From assembly GCA_022575985.1 (NCBI GenBank), contig JAKSXM010000007.1, positions 12,154,501-12,218,500 on the forward strand: 64,000 bases of DNA. The letters are read 5' to 3'. Shown here one piece after another: positions 1 through 12,499 of the stretch (its first letter is position 1; each line of letters opens with the position of its first letter). The notes beneath the pieces were generated by a model. The model had not been told where the DNA came from. It worked only from the letters and a program-made list of their open reading frames with translations, and searched no databases. A program made the translations under genes and the position numbers. Origin of the DNA: Anagrus nilaparvatae. Its lineage: Eukaryota > Arthropoda > Insecta > Hymenoptera > Mymaridae.

Positions 1-741
1 ATGATCTCTAATAAAAATATAACAATTAAAACATTGAAAGAAATAATTTTTCTATAATAATTGATAAAAAAAAAGTTATGTAAAAAATTACATAATTAAA
101 CATATCAAAAAATTGCAATTACTTTGAAAAAATTGAATTTTTTTTTTTTATATTTCTTATACATAAAATTAATTGTGATTTTTCTTTTATTTTATATAAT
201 TTTTCATACTTACTGTACTACAAATTTAAATAAATATTTTTTTACTCTGTCAATTTATGCATAGAATTTTATTATATTCATATAAGCTAAAAATATTATT
301 TATGATTTTTTTTTTTTTTAATTTTTGTAATAAATAAAAAGTTTGAGTATATGCATAAGTATGTCTGAATATTTCTAAATATTTTTTTTATATTATAATT
401 TTTTTTATTAATATGTATAAAAAACAAAAAATTAAATAAAAATAACATAAAAAAAAAAGTTGTCCGGATAATTAAACAGCATTTTTGTAATTTTCTTTAC
501 TGAGGGTGTCCGTAACTAAAATATTTTAATTCTTAAAATACTGCAATCTTAAATTAAAAATGTATTTTTAAAACCCATTAGTAATTTTAGTTAATTTTCT
601 GTAAGGATTTGAAAAAGTTGATTTCTTTAGAGAATTAATTTATTTCATGAATAAAATTTTTTAATTTTACTTTAGACTTTTGGTATAAAAAAACATAAAG
701 GTATACTTTGAAAATAAAAGAAATAGTATATTGTCTATTAT
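1..741. other. AT-rich intergenic DNA, nothing recognised
   Basis: Homopolymer-rich A/T sequence with stops in all frames. No gene, RNA or repeat is supported here. Confidence 0.6.
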
Positions 742-1000
742 AATAGTATATGGTCCTAGGCCAGAAAAATAAAAAATGGCCCAAATTGCACGTAAACTGC
801 GATTTGGGTCATTCTTTGTTTATGGCCGAGGATTGTACAAAATTTTTCTGCGACTGTGGCGAGATAAGACGTCTTTGCCGAGGTCTTTGCCGGACGCGCA
901 GCATCCGGGAAATACGTACTTTCGGGCCGCAGTACAGAGAAAAGGTTTTGAAGCGATCTTGCTATGGTGGAGCTTTCAAGCTCCTTAGCCGCCAAAGTTG
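742..1000. repeat. Palindromic MITE-like repeat, family A, copy 1
   Basis: The sequence begins with AGTATATGGTCC, then carries a GGCCCAAATTGC block, its approximate reverse complement (GCGATTTGGGTCATTC), a GGCCGAGGATTGTACAA block, and a CAGTGGCGAGA-like tail. The same modules in the same order recur near 3.5, 4.0, 11.4, 37.1, 40.1 and 48.0-48.8 kb, which shows it is a dispersed repeat. The open frames across it (about 83 codons on + and 106 on -) fall within the repeat and have no conserved protein features, so I do not call a gene. The inverted internal symmetry and absence of coding capacity suggest a non-autonomous DNA element; the superfamily is unknown. Confidence 0.6.
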
Positions 1001-2158
1001 AGACTTTTGAGCTTTGTGCCCATTGAGACTTTTGTTCAGAATGATAAAATCTACAACATATCCAAAATTCGGCCAATTCGACCGAAAGGCAAAATCCTAT
1101 ACTTTTGTGCGGGATCCTTTAAAATAATGTAACTATAATTAACCCGCCTATCTGTTATTACCTATTTTTTTTCCTGATTTATTTAGGTCTTTTCCAGCAA
1201 ATTTCCCTGCTACAGTAAGTTCGTGGTTATGGGGTAGTTTTTTGAAAACTAGTGAAAAAAATTCTATATTTGATTTTTAGGTCACTTTATTAAGAATTTC
1301 ATAGTTTCACAAATGGAAATTTTTGCGAGAAACATTTTTTGGGCTTTTTTGCAGTATATTCACAAACCTTAACGAGATTTAATTACAAATTTTATTTTAT
1401 TGTCTCGAAAGGAATTCTTCTTGCGACAAGAGGATTTTTCCCTCTTGTGCCAAGCGGATTCCGCTTGACGCAAACGGAAAAAATTTTCAATGTAGAAATT
1501 TTCAATAAAATGCTGCAACCTCGCAACTTAACTTGCGGAAGCAAGCTGTAGCTTACGGAATTTTTTGATCTCGTCAATAGATTGTAAATGACTTGAAACG
1601 TAAAAAAAAATTAAAACAAAATGTTTTTTCAGCTTGATCAGACTTGAGAAACTTTTTTTTAAAAAAAAAGATAAAATTTTTTTTCTCCCCCCCTCTACAA
1701 ATCGATAAAATTTTTACCCAAAATTGTTAATTAAAATGAAGTATACAATAAGTTTTGGGTAGGAAAAATGCAAAAAAAATAAAAAATATGTGATTATTTT
1801 TTATAAAATTTTTCGAATTTAAAATATTTTTTTTAATTAAACGTGTTTTTCCTTCCCTAAAACATTTTTTTTTAACAACTTTAGTCGTTTGCAATAATTT
1901 CCTAATGAAAAAAACCTGTTTGGTAGGGTGAAGGGGCGAAAAAGTATAAGTAATTTGCAATCGTTTGAGAAGAAACAAAAATTCCGCTTGCCACAAGCGA
2001 AAAATTTTTTTTCAGTGTAAAATACTTTTGGTTTCTAATATTAAATAAAAATATTTAATTTCAGAGCTAACAATTATTTTCTTTATTTTTTCAATAATTT
2101 TTTGGTGTAAGTATTACGACTTATAAAATAACTAATTTTTATATAGTATTTTGTAAAC
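1001..2158. repeat. Intergenic DNA with scraps of repeat family F
   Basis: Contains CCGCTTG and CGGAAAA-type motifs (about 1405-1560 and 1860-2020), including TTGCAATCGTTTGAG and an end TTTTTTTCAGTGTA. Related blocks occur near 26.52-26.77, 32.27-32.36 and 50.69-50.82 kb. No gene is seen. Confidence 0.4.
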
Positions 2159-3524
2159 CTAAAGCTCGTGGAAAATTTTTAAGACCCATTTTCATCAAAA
2201 ATTACAACTTTGGCAGAAATTTACAAATTGATAATTTTGGGCCAAAAATGGGCATTCGGTCTATTGATTACAGGGATGAGAGAATTTGTGATAAGAAAAT
2301 ACGGTTTCCGTAGCTTGCAAGATACTTTCACCAAAAAATGAGACCAACCAGAAGTGCTTTAGTTAACTTGCAAGGTTCCAGAGTTATATTGAAAATTACC
2401 AAAATATACCCCATTTGATAATATTGACTCCTGTGTTCCTAAGCCCAGAAGGCCTGTTGGAATTTATTCAATTGATCCACCTGCCATTTAGGCAGGTATT
2501 GGGGGTATTTTTTCAAAATCCCGATTGAAATAGAATGGTGGTATGCCATCTTTTGTCATTCCGAAGCCGGGCCGCGTGACATGAAGGTGGCAAGCCACCT
2601 ACTGTATCGTTCAGGATGTCAAAGCCATCAATAACTATTGGTTATAATTTGGTTTTACAAAGGTTATTTGCCTTAGTAGTACTTGGTCTTATATAAACTC
2701 AAGTTTCTTGCATTATAGTTATATTCTAATAGGTCAAGTAAAATTATATAAATATAGAAAATTTATTTTATGATTCTAAAAATAAATATTTATATAATTA
2801 TGTTGACTTATAATTTTTATAATATCAAGTAAACATTATATGTTAGAATATTTTTTTCTAGCATGTTTACAATCAATTAAATTTTCACCCTTTTATTTTT
2901 TTCTTTATAACTTCCGGAATTTGATATAATCAACTTATTTCATTAGAATAATGATAAAAGTTTTTATTGAATTAGTATATCTTCTATCTATATTTTTTAA
3001 AATATTTGTGATAGATTGTATAAACATATAAAAATGATAAATAAAAAATAAGCTTTTTGCAAGCGTGCGTAAAACTCGATAAAAATGGAAAAAATATCGA
3101 GCACTATATAGGCGAAAAATTTTAGAAATTCGCGTAATCACATATTACTCGTGTTCAGTTTCGCCAAGTACCAGATTGTGCTATAGAGATTCCGCTAATG
3201 CCAAAAGTTTTCGCACCCTGTATGTGGAACTATATAGGGTTGGACGATAAAATAAATTTTAAGTATGAGCAAGATGAGTTTATCGCACTTTTTAATAAAA
3301 TTGTATGTATACTGATTCAATCCTGAATGTTAAACCCTTCATCAGATTAAAAGTCGATATTAAATCTAGTAATTTTTGAAATTTATACAGGGTAGTTGGG
3401 GATTTTTGATGATTAATCGTGAATAACTTCCAACTACACTATATAAATTTTAAACATGACCAGCACTGAATGCGATTAAGCCTCAAATAACTTCATATAA
3501 TTTTGCAAGCTCTCGAGTTTTCTA
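2159..3524. other. Intergenic, probable degraded repeats
   Basis: The section 2160-2640 is less AT-rich than its surroundings and shares short phrases with about 6880-7215 and 11080-11250 (for example AAAAAATGAGACCAAC at 2336 and near 11090), so it is probably old repeat sequence. The section 2641-3524 is AT-rich and has no supported gene. Confidence 0.4.
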
Positions 3525-3712
3525 CAATAGTATATTACGAGCCCGTGTCCAGAAATGTAAAGAATGCCATTCTTTACTTATGGACAAGGGTCCTACCTAT
3601 ACGATTTTTCTTCGTCAGTGGCGAGAAAATGCGTCTTTTACTGAATCTTTACTGAAACTTTTAATGAAACTTTACTAAATACGTGATTTCTGGCTGCTGA
3701 CAAGAAATAGTA
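3525..3712. repeat. Palindromic MITE-like repeat, family A, copy 2
   Basis: Starts AATAGTATATTACGAGCCCG, followed by GTCCAGAAATG and, after a short turn, the inverted block TTATGGACAAGGGTCC. It then continues with the family's TTTTTCTTCGTCAGTGGCGA tail. The two arms form a clear inverted repeat. Confidence 0.65.
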
Positions 3713-3969
3713 ATTTTAGTTTGGTTTATTAATATATCTTTAATTTATTATCCCTGAGACCTCGCAATTTGTAATTAGTCGCAAAAAACCGTACATTAAC
3801 TAAAAATTCGTTATTTTTTCTGAATATCATGAAAACACCCCTAAAAACTAGTGTTTCTAAAAACGCTGGGAACTTAAAAATTTATGAACAGTGAACAGAA
3901 TCGTGAAGTCTACATAGTAGTAAGAATTCTCTTAAATTTTGAGTATATTAATCATTCTAAAATTTTAAG

Positions 3970-4446
3970 CAATAGTATATTACGAGCCCGTGTCCAGTGA
4001 AGACAAGCCCAAATCGTACGTAAATTACATTAAAAAAATATGTTTTTCTTGTCAGTGGCCAGAAAGCACGTATTTCCTGGCTGCAGCGCGATTCGAAAAT
4101 ACGTGATTTCTAGCCACTGACGAAGAAATAGTACATTTTTAACCAAGGGAGCAAAAAAAAAGAATGGCCCAGACCGCACGTTAATTAGCATCCGAGGCGA
4201 AGCCGAGGATGGTAAACTAGGATCTGGGGTATTTTTTTTTGTTCCCATGGACAAAACGAAATTTTTCTTTCTCAGTGGGGTGAAAACGCGTTTTTTTCGA
4301 TTTCGTTACGGGGCGAAAAATGTGTTTTCGGCCCGCTAGGAAGAAAAATTATGTTTTGGCCTAAGCCGTAAAAAAAGAATGTCCTAGATCGCAGTTTGCC
4401 ATCCTCGACTTATTATTGCTTAATTTTGCGGCCTATAGAATAAAAA
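3970..4446. repeat. Family A repeats, compound or nested copy
   Basis: Opens AATAGTATATTACGAGCCCG at about 3971 and closes near 4443 with a block running in the opposite sense. In between are several GGCCCAGA / GTCAGTGGC / CTGGCCACTGA modules in both orientations. It looks like two or more family A copies fused or inserted into each other. A 74-codon frame on the minus strand (4030-4254) is a by-product. Confidence 0.55.
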
Positions 4447-7004
4447 TATACTATTAATTTTTTATGCAGTTGTATAGACTTTTCAGACAGCATGAAAAGC
4501 TTGTTGAAACCAATAACAGCTATTTTACATTACGTTTTTTGTATTAAAATATTCATGCCTGGTTAGACTTCATTTTCGGACCCCATCAACAGGTATAAAA
4601 AGGTAATCACATTATTACATTTATCTATATCTATATACACCTAAATAAATAAATTTTAAAATTCTTTTAATATGTAAATTACAAAAAAATATATATTTTT
4701 TATAAAACCTTGAAAATTTTGAAAAATTTTATTATAATAAAAAAAAAAATTTTTTTTTGAATATGTAATTACAGTATATCAATTTTTTTATTTTTTGACG
4801 TCATATGTTTTATACAATTACGTAATATATTTAAATTACATGTATGTTAATTATAGGAAATACAAAGTGTTAGAGTTTAAAAAGAAAAAAAAAAGTGTTC
4901 TTTTATTTTTTGATAAATAATCAGAATTTTATATTTATTCAGTTATATCAGATCTTATGTTTTGTTTTGGTCTTTATTTTTGTGTTGTACTGTAATAATT
5001 GAAGTAATTTGTGAAATTTAAACAGTTGCATTTAATTTGTTTATGTGTGTGTGAATATAAATAAGACTGTGTTTTTTAATTAATAAAAAAATAGTGAAAA
5101 TTTAAAATAAAAAGCATATGTGATTATAAAATTTTTTTTTATTTATAAACGTTTATCAGAAAAATAATATGGAAATAGGTAAATATATTTTTTAGTGTAG
5201 TAAATTTCATTCCTTTTTTTAAATGAAAAATAAATTAGTTAATTACAATTTACACTAAACTTTAAAGAAAAATAATTATTTTTAAAAATAAAGTAACTTT
5301 GTAATCTGCAGGTTTTCAAATATTTTAGAATTTTTTAGAGATTATCGTTAATTTTTATTAAAAATGGTAATTATTAACTTACTTGTGGAAAATTTTGTAT
5401 TTCTCTTGCTATTTTCATTTGTTGTTTAAAAAATATTAAATATGAATTTAAATCACTAAATAAAAAACTCATTAACTATCTGAAGTTATTTATCTTCATG
5501 CGTAAAATTTAGAAATTTAACATAAAATTTTAAATAAAATTATTTTTTAAACAATTTTAAGTGATAGTATTTCACCGAATGCTATAATATATAAGCAACT
5601 CGGGCTTGTAAACCTTCGTATTCGGTGAAATACAACTTTATATCTTCAAAAAATACTATTTTTTTTGAAAATTTAGAGTAAAAATACTTCCTTATTTATA
5701 AATACATTATTTGATTAAAAATAATTGACTTTTTAGGATTAAAATTAGTATTTTACGATTAGAAATTAGAAAGATATCGAGTCCCAAATTTTATTCGAAA
5801 GCTTTAATTTTAATTTAATAAAAAAACTCTTCTTGTAATTAACATTTATCACAGGATACAAGACTTTAATTTAACTCAAAATACTAATTACAGGAATCAA
5901 AATATTTCACTAAAAGAACATGATACGTTGTAAAAAGTAGATATATACTTTATCAACTTTTTTAGAGACAAAATTAACATATATATTTTTATTGGAATGT
6001 AGTCACTGCACTTTGGTCGCAAACTTTTGATAAAAATTAAAAATAATTTTTTTTATATTGAAATTTTACGATTAATAAACACGTTTGATTTGCAGATTTT
6101 TATAAAAATTTAGATTTATTTAAATCTATGTTATATGGGTATTTTCATGTCATTTAAACATGACTTTTTTTCTATACCTATTTTACTAATTTATTGGTTT
6201 TTTACTATTTCTAAAAAGTAAAACTATAAGTCTGTGCTATAAGTGTACTTACGCACGTACTTTTTCATACTTTATTTAAATTTGATTCCTTGAATATTTT
6301 AAGTATAATTATAATTGGCATATATTTTGACGTCATGAAATAGTTCAATTCACAGCAGTGTAAGAAAAGCTTATTATTATATTCCAAGAAAATTTAGAGT
6401 TCTTAAGTATATTGGAACAAAATTTTATTAATATTTCAACAATTTTACTAATTTCAAAAATTTTTGTAAGAATTTCAAGAAAATTAAGTAATATTACAAA
6501 ATTTTGTTAACTTTGTATAAGTCGTGTTATTACAAATCTCAAACTTATTAGTTTTATTTTGAAAATAAACTATAGAATTGTAATTAAAAATCTTCAAATT
6601 AATACTATTTTTTTGCTTTATAACAAGAGGAGACCACCACATTTGAAACACCAAATTATAATCTATAGTTGTGAATGAATTTATTATGTTGACAAAACAT
6701 CACTGTTGACTGTTTTCCGGTTATTTCAATAAGCCATTTGGGCTTTGAAGTAAAGGGCTCCAATTGAAAAGATAGGAATTCTTGAATATATTCCAAATAA
6801 TGCTGTCACATTCCTAATCAGACAAAATATTTTATGTTGATTAAGTTTTTTGTCTGCAAGTATCATTGCCAAGCCCCACGGATTGTAACTTTTTATCACG
6901 AATTCTCTCGCCGTCGTAGTTAATAAACCAAGTTCACATTTTTGGCCAAAAATTTTGACACCAACCGCACCCCAATCGGATGGTTCAGTCCGGAGATATT
7001 AAAT
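4447..7004. other. AT-rich intergenic DNA; two perfect CRE octamers
   Basis: No gene is recognised. Two exact TGACGTCA octamers occur at 4796-4803 and 6328-6335; whether they are bound is unknown. The section 6610-7004 has moderately higher GC and resembles repeat B material. Confidence 0.45.
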
Positions 7005-7215
7005 ATTAATTTTTAAAAGGGCTAAAATCGCTTGTTTTTTAAGTTTCCTTGTACACATTTTCTGAGATTCTGTTGGTAAAAAATGATTCAAAAATTGAAT
7101 TCCTCATGAGTTTCTAATCTTAAAACATTTTTTAAATTTAATTTTTAATGCAAATCTAAGCCGGTATTAATCAAGTGGTACATTTTGGCTGCCTGAGAAG
7201 TAATGGGTTAAAAAA
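7005..7215 (+). repeat. Dispersed repeat B, copy 1
   Basis: The stretch from TTAAAAGGGCTAAAATCG through CTCATGAGTTTCTAATCTT to GCCGGTATTAATCA and AAGTAATGGGTTA recurs in reverse orientation at about 12500-12720. A more diverged relative (ACCTATTAGAGCCTGGGTGG) lies near 45945. No coding capacity is seen. Confidence 0.6.
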
Positions 7216-8361
7216 TCTTGCAGTTTGGTGAAGATATTTAGACAAATTCAGATTTTTGACTTTATAAATCTATAAAAATTGTAAATAATGTACTTTTCCA
7301 GCAGAAGCGTATATATAGAAGTGGTGCGGCAATGATGGCAATCGCAAGCTCTATATAATTATTATAAGATTTTGGATATTTCAAAAATTTTGGCTTTTTA
7401 CCACTCATGAAATGTTTGAATCGTCATTTAATAAGAAAATTTAAATTATGCGTATAAATCAGTTTTTATCAATCTTTTGCAAGAAATCAAAAAGGAACCA
7501 AGTATAACTATGATATGAAAGCTTATAAACAGAATTTAAACTTTCTATATGAATATCTTAAAATTAAAATATAGCATAAAGTTTCGTATCACGCATTATA
7601 AAATTTGCTAAACTTTTGAAAATCATTAATTTTTAGTAATAGTTTTCCTGTACAACGTTCAGATAGCCAGTATTCCCAGCTACTGAATTTTTGGAAGTAA
7701 TATGTTATCTTTCCATTATTAAAGAGATATAAAATGACACTAAAACTACATTTTTCACTATTTTTAAATTTTAAGCAAAATTTTAGGTAAAGAACGAATT
7801 TCGAGCATCGGACAATTAGACGAAACTCATATTTCAGCCAGTGATATTATAATTATTACGATCCATGACCCGAAAAATAAAAAATGGGTTGAATTTCGCG
7901 TAAAATATTATCTGAGGCAAAGCTAAGGCCTATTAGTAAATTTTGATTTGAGGGATTGTTAATAATAGACATTATTTAGTATATGATTTGGGACTATCCA
8001 TATTTACGTAAGGCAAAAAAGGGGTAGGGGGGTTCTGATTTTCTTATTTTTTCTTACTCAGGAGGGAATGAGATTTGAAAATATCTAAAGATAAGATTTA
8101 CTTATTATATTAATTTTAATTTCATTTAAAATTTAATCTTTTGGTTTTTTTCAAAAATATGCCAGTCACCGATTGCGTTATAATGGCCTTTAAAATATTC
8201 GGAAAAGTTATTTAAAAATAATTTTAATAATAGGTCTTAGTTTAAAATAGACAAGGTTGGTTCAAAATTAGGATTTAAAATAATATTCTATTGTCTAAAG
8301 ATATAAGCTTATAAAGTTTTAAAATTACCTTTCAGATTATAAAAATAAAACGAATGTTATA
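7216..8361. repeat. Intergenic; degraded family A scrap at about 7851-7990
   Basis: The section 7851-7990 carries ATTACGATCCATGACC and a GAGGCAAAGCTAAGGCC block like the family A repeats, and ends with TTTAGTATATG. The rest is AT-rich with no gene seen. Confidence 0.35.
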
Positions 8362-8365
8362 TTAA

Positions 8366-9550
8366 CACATTAACGCCGGGGCGGAGAGTTTTGGAAATGA
8401 GTAAAAATAAGTATATTCCCTTATAGATAAGTGGCTAAATTGTGTAAACACAACCTAAATGCATGGAACATGTTTACTTCCAGCTGAGGACTAGGTATAA
8501 TACAAATGTTACGCAACATTACAATACAATTTTCTATTTTTATAATTTGTAATTATCACCTCACTAGCTGTTAAGATTCCAAACCTAAACTATTTTGATT
8601 CCCTAAACCTGAATTATTCCAAATCCCTGAAACTGAATTATTCAAAGTCCCTAAATCGATATTATTCTTAGTCCATAAACCTGTGTTATCCTAAGTCCTT
8701 AAGCCCAGATTTTTCAAAGTCTTTTAAAAGTATTTTATTTATTTATATGTACTTACCTAATAATTCTAAGTCTCATTTAACCCCCCCTTAAAAAGGACAA
8801 ATTTGACCCCCCCCCCCCCTTAATTTTCAAGTTCTTGATTAGCGGCTCAAAAAACGTATAAGAACGTACTTTGGACGCTCAAAGTTCAAAAATAGCAAAA
8901 ATATCCCTTTTAGGGGTAGTTCTAGCTATTTTAAGGGTGAAATATTAAATATTTATGAAAAAGAAGTCGAAATGATTGATCAGCGACCCAAAAAACCCGT
9001 ATGGTGCAAATCTGAGTGCTGAAAGTACAAATATGTAAAAAAAAACCCTTTTTGTGGGAAGTTTTTGCAAATTTAAGGGTGATGCCCCAATTTCTCTGCC
9101 AAATGACTTTGATTTTCGTGTACAGCGAGACAAAAAACCTATAGTAGAACAAAACTGGTGTTCGTCAGTGATAATACAACCAAACCCGTATTTTGACTGG
9201 AGTTCCACCCCTATTCACCTTTTTAGGGTTGTAAATAGGGCCAAAATGTATGCAACCTCAATGTATACGAAGTTTACTCAAATTTACATAAAAAATATTA
9301 TTTTCAAACATTTTTCAATAAAATTGGATCCTTTTTTCATTGATTTTTCCAAAAATTTCCTAATAATGCCTGAACTATCCCTTTCACCCCCATTTTTAGG
9401 GTATTTTTAAGGATTGTAGGTGAAAACTAATGTCAAATTCTGAAAGGGCATGAAATTTTACTATTAGGAGGAACTTTTTAGCCACTTATCTATAAGGAAG
9501 TATACTTATTTTTATTCATTTCCAAAACTCTCCGCCCCGGCGTTAATGAG
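8366..9550. mobile_element. Non-autonomous element with about 75-bp inverted ends and TTAA flanks
   Basis: The left end CACATTAACGCCGGGGCGGA and the right end (reverse complement CTCATTAACGCCGGGGCGGA) begin a terminal inverted repeat of about 75 bp with only a few mismatches. Each end abuts TTAA (8362-8365 and 9551-9554), the target duplication typical of piggyBac-like transposons. The interior has no transposase. It contains a poly-C tract near 8806, repeated phrases of the type CCCTTTTnGGGG...TTAAGGGTGAAAT, and frames of at most 118 codons that look incidental. I infer a piggyBac-type MITE: the TTAA flanks are seen, the superfamily is inferred. Confidence 0.75.
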
Positions 9551-9578
9551 TTAATATGAAATACGTATTTAGATCTGA

Positions 9579-10374
9579 TGGCCACACTTTTCCCAATCTT
9601 TTTTTCTCAACGGTATTTTTTCCTAAACCCTTTTTTTCCAACGTATTATTTTTCCCCAAAAAAATAAGTTCCAAAGTAAAAATTCCCAAAATAATAAGTT
9701 CCTAAAAAAATTAAAATTTTTCAAAAAAAAAAAAAAAAATTCCTAAAAAAAATGTTTTCAAAAATTTCCATATTTTGAACCACCAGAAATGATAGTGACG
9801 GATTTTGAGGTAACTATTATAAATTCTGCATGCAACATTATGAATACTCAAGTAAAAGTCTGTTTTTTCTACTTTTGGCAAAATGAGTTTAGAAAAATCC
9901 AAAGCGAAGGGTAGAATGTGGCATTTAATAACGAAAATGACAAGACTAAAAAAATTTCCGCTCAAAATCTGTGCTTGTTATGAGGTTCGTTAGCATTTGT
10001 TCTAGAAGAAGATGTAATTCAAACTTTTGAGTTATTATTAGATGAAATTCCAGAGGATTTTTTATCAGTAGAAAGTGGAAAAGTCCTTGAATATTTAGAA
10101 TTCATAGGTTATCATATAAAATTTTAAATTATATTAAAATGACTAATTTAACATTAAATTAATTATATAATTGTATTTGATAAGCAGAAGGTGTAAATAT
10201 AATAAATCTTGTAACGTTTTATTAAAATTTATTTGAAGAAAAAAAATTATTTTTGGAAATTAATGGTTCATTGGGAATTTTTTTTTTTGGGAAAAAAGTT
10301 TTTGAAAAAAAATATTTTGGGAAAAATCCTTGGAAAAAAGTCATTGGGAAAAAAGATTGGGAAAAATGTCGCCA
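9579..10374. mobile_element. Inverted-repeat element, probably MULE-derived
   Basis: The left end TGGCCACACTTTTCCCAATC and the right end (reverse complement TGGCGACATTTTTCCCAATC) match at 18 of 20 positions. Both subterminal zones are full of TTTTTCCC / GGGAAAAA phrases. A short coding scrap inside (9993-10127) resembles part of a MULE transposase. I see no clear 8-9-bp target duplication (the flanks are AGATCTGA and GGCGAAGT), so the exact ends are uncertain. Confidence 0.55.
9993..10127 (+). pseudogene. Transposase scrap, MULE-like
   Basis: A 44-codon open stretch without an ATG, bounded by stops. It reads AFVLEEDVIQTFELLLDEIP and then VLEYLEFIGYHIKF. The pattern of a LAFVP.EDVI..F.LL...IPE helix followed by L.YFE..YIG is what I recall from the region after the DDE core of insect MULE/FLYWCH-type transposases. 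Resemblance is from memory, and the fragment is too short to be functional. Its position in the middle of the inverted-repeat element supports the assignment. Confidence 0.4.
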
Positions 10375-11315
10375 GGCGAAGTATTTAAATTCCTATTATG
10401 AGTATGTATTGAAAAGTTTTAAAAAGGAAAAATTCTTTTATAATAAAGGTAAATAAATATATAAAATTTTATGACTTATTGAATTTTATTTGAAATTTTC
10501 TATAAGTTTATATGTATTTAAAATTTCCTATTGATTTTGAAACCGGATCAGAGATTATAATTAGAGACTAAATTTTTAAAGTTTTTCAAGTACATGAAAA
10601 TCAGTTAATATTTAAATTTAATTTTGATGGGGGTTTTATTATATAAACAACATTTTTTTGTTTATTTCCATGCATCACTCTTTTCTTATGCAGCGTCGAG
10701 TAAGCATCTTAGAAAATTCATAATAAAATTTTACTATTTAAAAAAAAATTATGATAAAAGGGTAAGATCTTACGAAGGGGGACGGGGGTTAGGCGAAATT
10801 CTTATTTTTTCTTACAACAGGGGGAGGGAGGGTCGAAAAACCCAAAAAATTGTCTTACGTAATATCTATGGATAGCCCCTTTTCATAAAACTTATATGAT
10901 GAGTTTTCCAAGGATCAGGGACGGCGGATGTCGTCTGGAGCATATGGAAAATTCCACGCGCCATTTGAAAGTCGGTATGGATATCCATATGGGAAATTCT
11001 ATGCCAATTTTAATGGAAAAAAAAAGAAAAGAGAATTTCTGATAAAAAAATGGGGTTCACGGGGATTAAAGGCCAACATTTACACAAAAAATGAGACCAA
11101 CTGAAAGGTATGTAATTGAGTTACAATGCAGCAGCGTCAAATAGCAGATAGCCTAAAATCCCCTATCTTATAACATAGATATGCCAGGGAGTCAGGTCTA
11201 ATTGTTAGGCCTATTCAGGTAAACAAATGATATGGGGGATATTTTTTACACTACCACAACCTGTTTCCAAGCAGTTGATACTTCCACTGTAAGTATATAT
11301 ATACTTTGTAATTAA
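10375..11315. other. Intergenic, no gene seen
   Basis: AT-rich up to about 10620, then mixed repeat-like sequence (short frames at 10624-10875 without features). The section 10920-11250 contains phrases shared with 2160-2640 (AAAAAATGAGACCAAC). No gene is supported. Confidence 0.4.
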
Positions 11316-11475
11316 CGTCACGAAAGTACGATATCCTGGCCGTTGTCACCACTGACGCAGAAAATTCGCCTACGACCCTTGGCCATAAAAAAAATGACCT
11401 AAATCGCAGTTTAGGTGAATAAGTTACGTGCAATTTGAGCCATATTTTTTCTGTTCATGGGTCGTAACATACTAT
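11316..11475. repeat. Palindromic MITE-like repeat, family A, copy
   Basis: Contains CCACTGACGCAGAAAATTCG, then a TACGACCCTTGGCCATAAA arm, a turn around TAAATCGCAGTTTAGGTGAA, and the opposite arm CTGTTCATGGGTCGTAACAT, ending ACTATT. The arms are inverted relative to each other. Confidence 0.6.
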
Positions 11476-11669
11476 TTTTGAAAAGTATACTTCCTTCGTC
11501 AGCGACAATGATATCAAATAGCTGCTGGTTAATGAGTGCGCGTGTTCAACACATAGTTATTCATTAAAAGCGAAAAAAAGATCACCCAAAAGTAGATCTT
11601 TATTGTAGCGTAAGAAAAAAATGATTCCCTAAACAATCACGCTGCTCAGTGGAGGCCCACCTATTTTTC

Positions 11670-11852
11670 CCTGGCAATTCATTTCTTTATGAAAAAAATC
11701 ATTTTTATGTACCAAATTTCAATTTTTAGGTCAAAAGCCTTTGAAAACTGTAAGTAGCAAAACTTACTTAACACAGTTTTTGACCTAAAAATTGAAATTT
11801 GGTCAATAAAAATGATTTCTTTCTTAAAGAAATGAATACTCAGGGACAAATT
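11670..11852. repeat. Long hairpin (inverted repeat)
   Basis: The arm at about 11670-11740 (TTCATTTCTTTATG ... ACCAAATTTCAATTTTTAGG) is repeated inverted at about 11778-11851 (CCTAAAAATTGAAATTTGGT ... AAAGAAATGAA). The loop is about 40 bp. A folded transcript would give a nearly continuous stem of roughly 70 bp. No coding capacity is seen. Confidence 0.65.
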
Positions 11853-12499
11853 AATTGATTAAAAAAAAAATTTATTATTTTATGATGAAAATCAAGCGAA
11901 TAATGCATATTATTACTGAAATTTGTCTCAAAAATGATTGAAATTCTATTGAAATATTCCTGTTTCTGAAGTTAAAATACTTCACTATTTTTGATAAGAA
12001 TAGATTTTATTGGCATTAATAATTTTTTGCAAGCTCCAATTTTCCAAATATTCTTTCTTTGTACCTTCTTTTTTAAACTTTATTAGACATAGTGCTACGA
12101 AGATAATGATAAAAATGGACTTTTTTTATTCCGTTCTAACCCAATTTACATTGAGTAGCATTATATTTTTTAATATTTCTCGAATTCTAATAAAATAACT
12201 TTTAAATCTCAAATTTCTCTAGCTACTAGATGGTGCAATTTATTTTATCCTTTTGAGATATCTGTAAAAATGCAAAAAAATAAAAAAATTTTTTTTCATT
12301 TTTATTTTTAAGCATGTGATTGCATATATTTTTGCAAAAAAAAAAAAAACAATTTTTGGGATCATTTCGAGCAAATAAAAAAATTCAGGGTTAAAAAAAA
12401 CCTTAAAAAGAACGGGTAACAAATTTTTGAAAATTTAAAACTTTCAGAAAATTTTTCAAACCAATATTTTTTATTATATTTTCTTATATAATTGCTTAT
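11853..12499. other. AT-rich intergenic DNA
   Basis: Short frames only, all low-complexity F/K/I-rich. No gene is seen. Confidence 0.5.

Noticed and set aside
750..1076. Overlapping frames of 83, 70 and 106 codons
   Set aside because: All lie in a family A repeat and are not preserved in the other copies.
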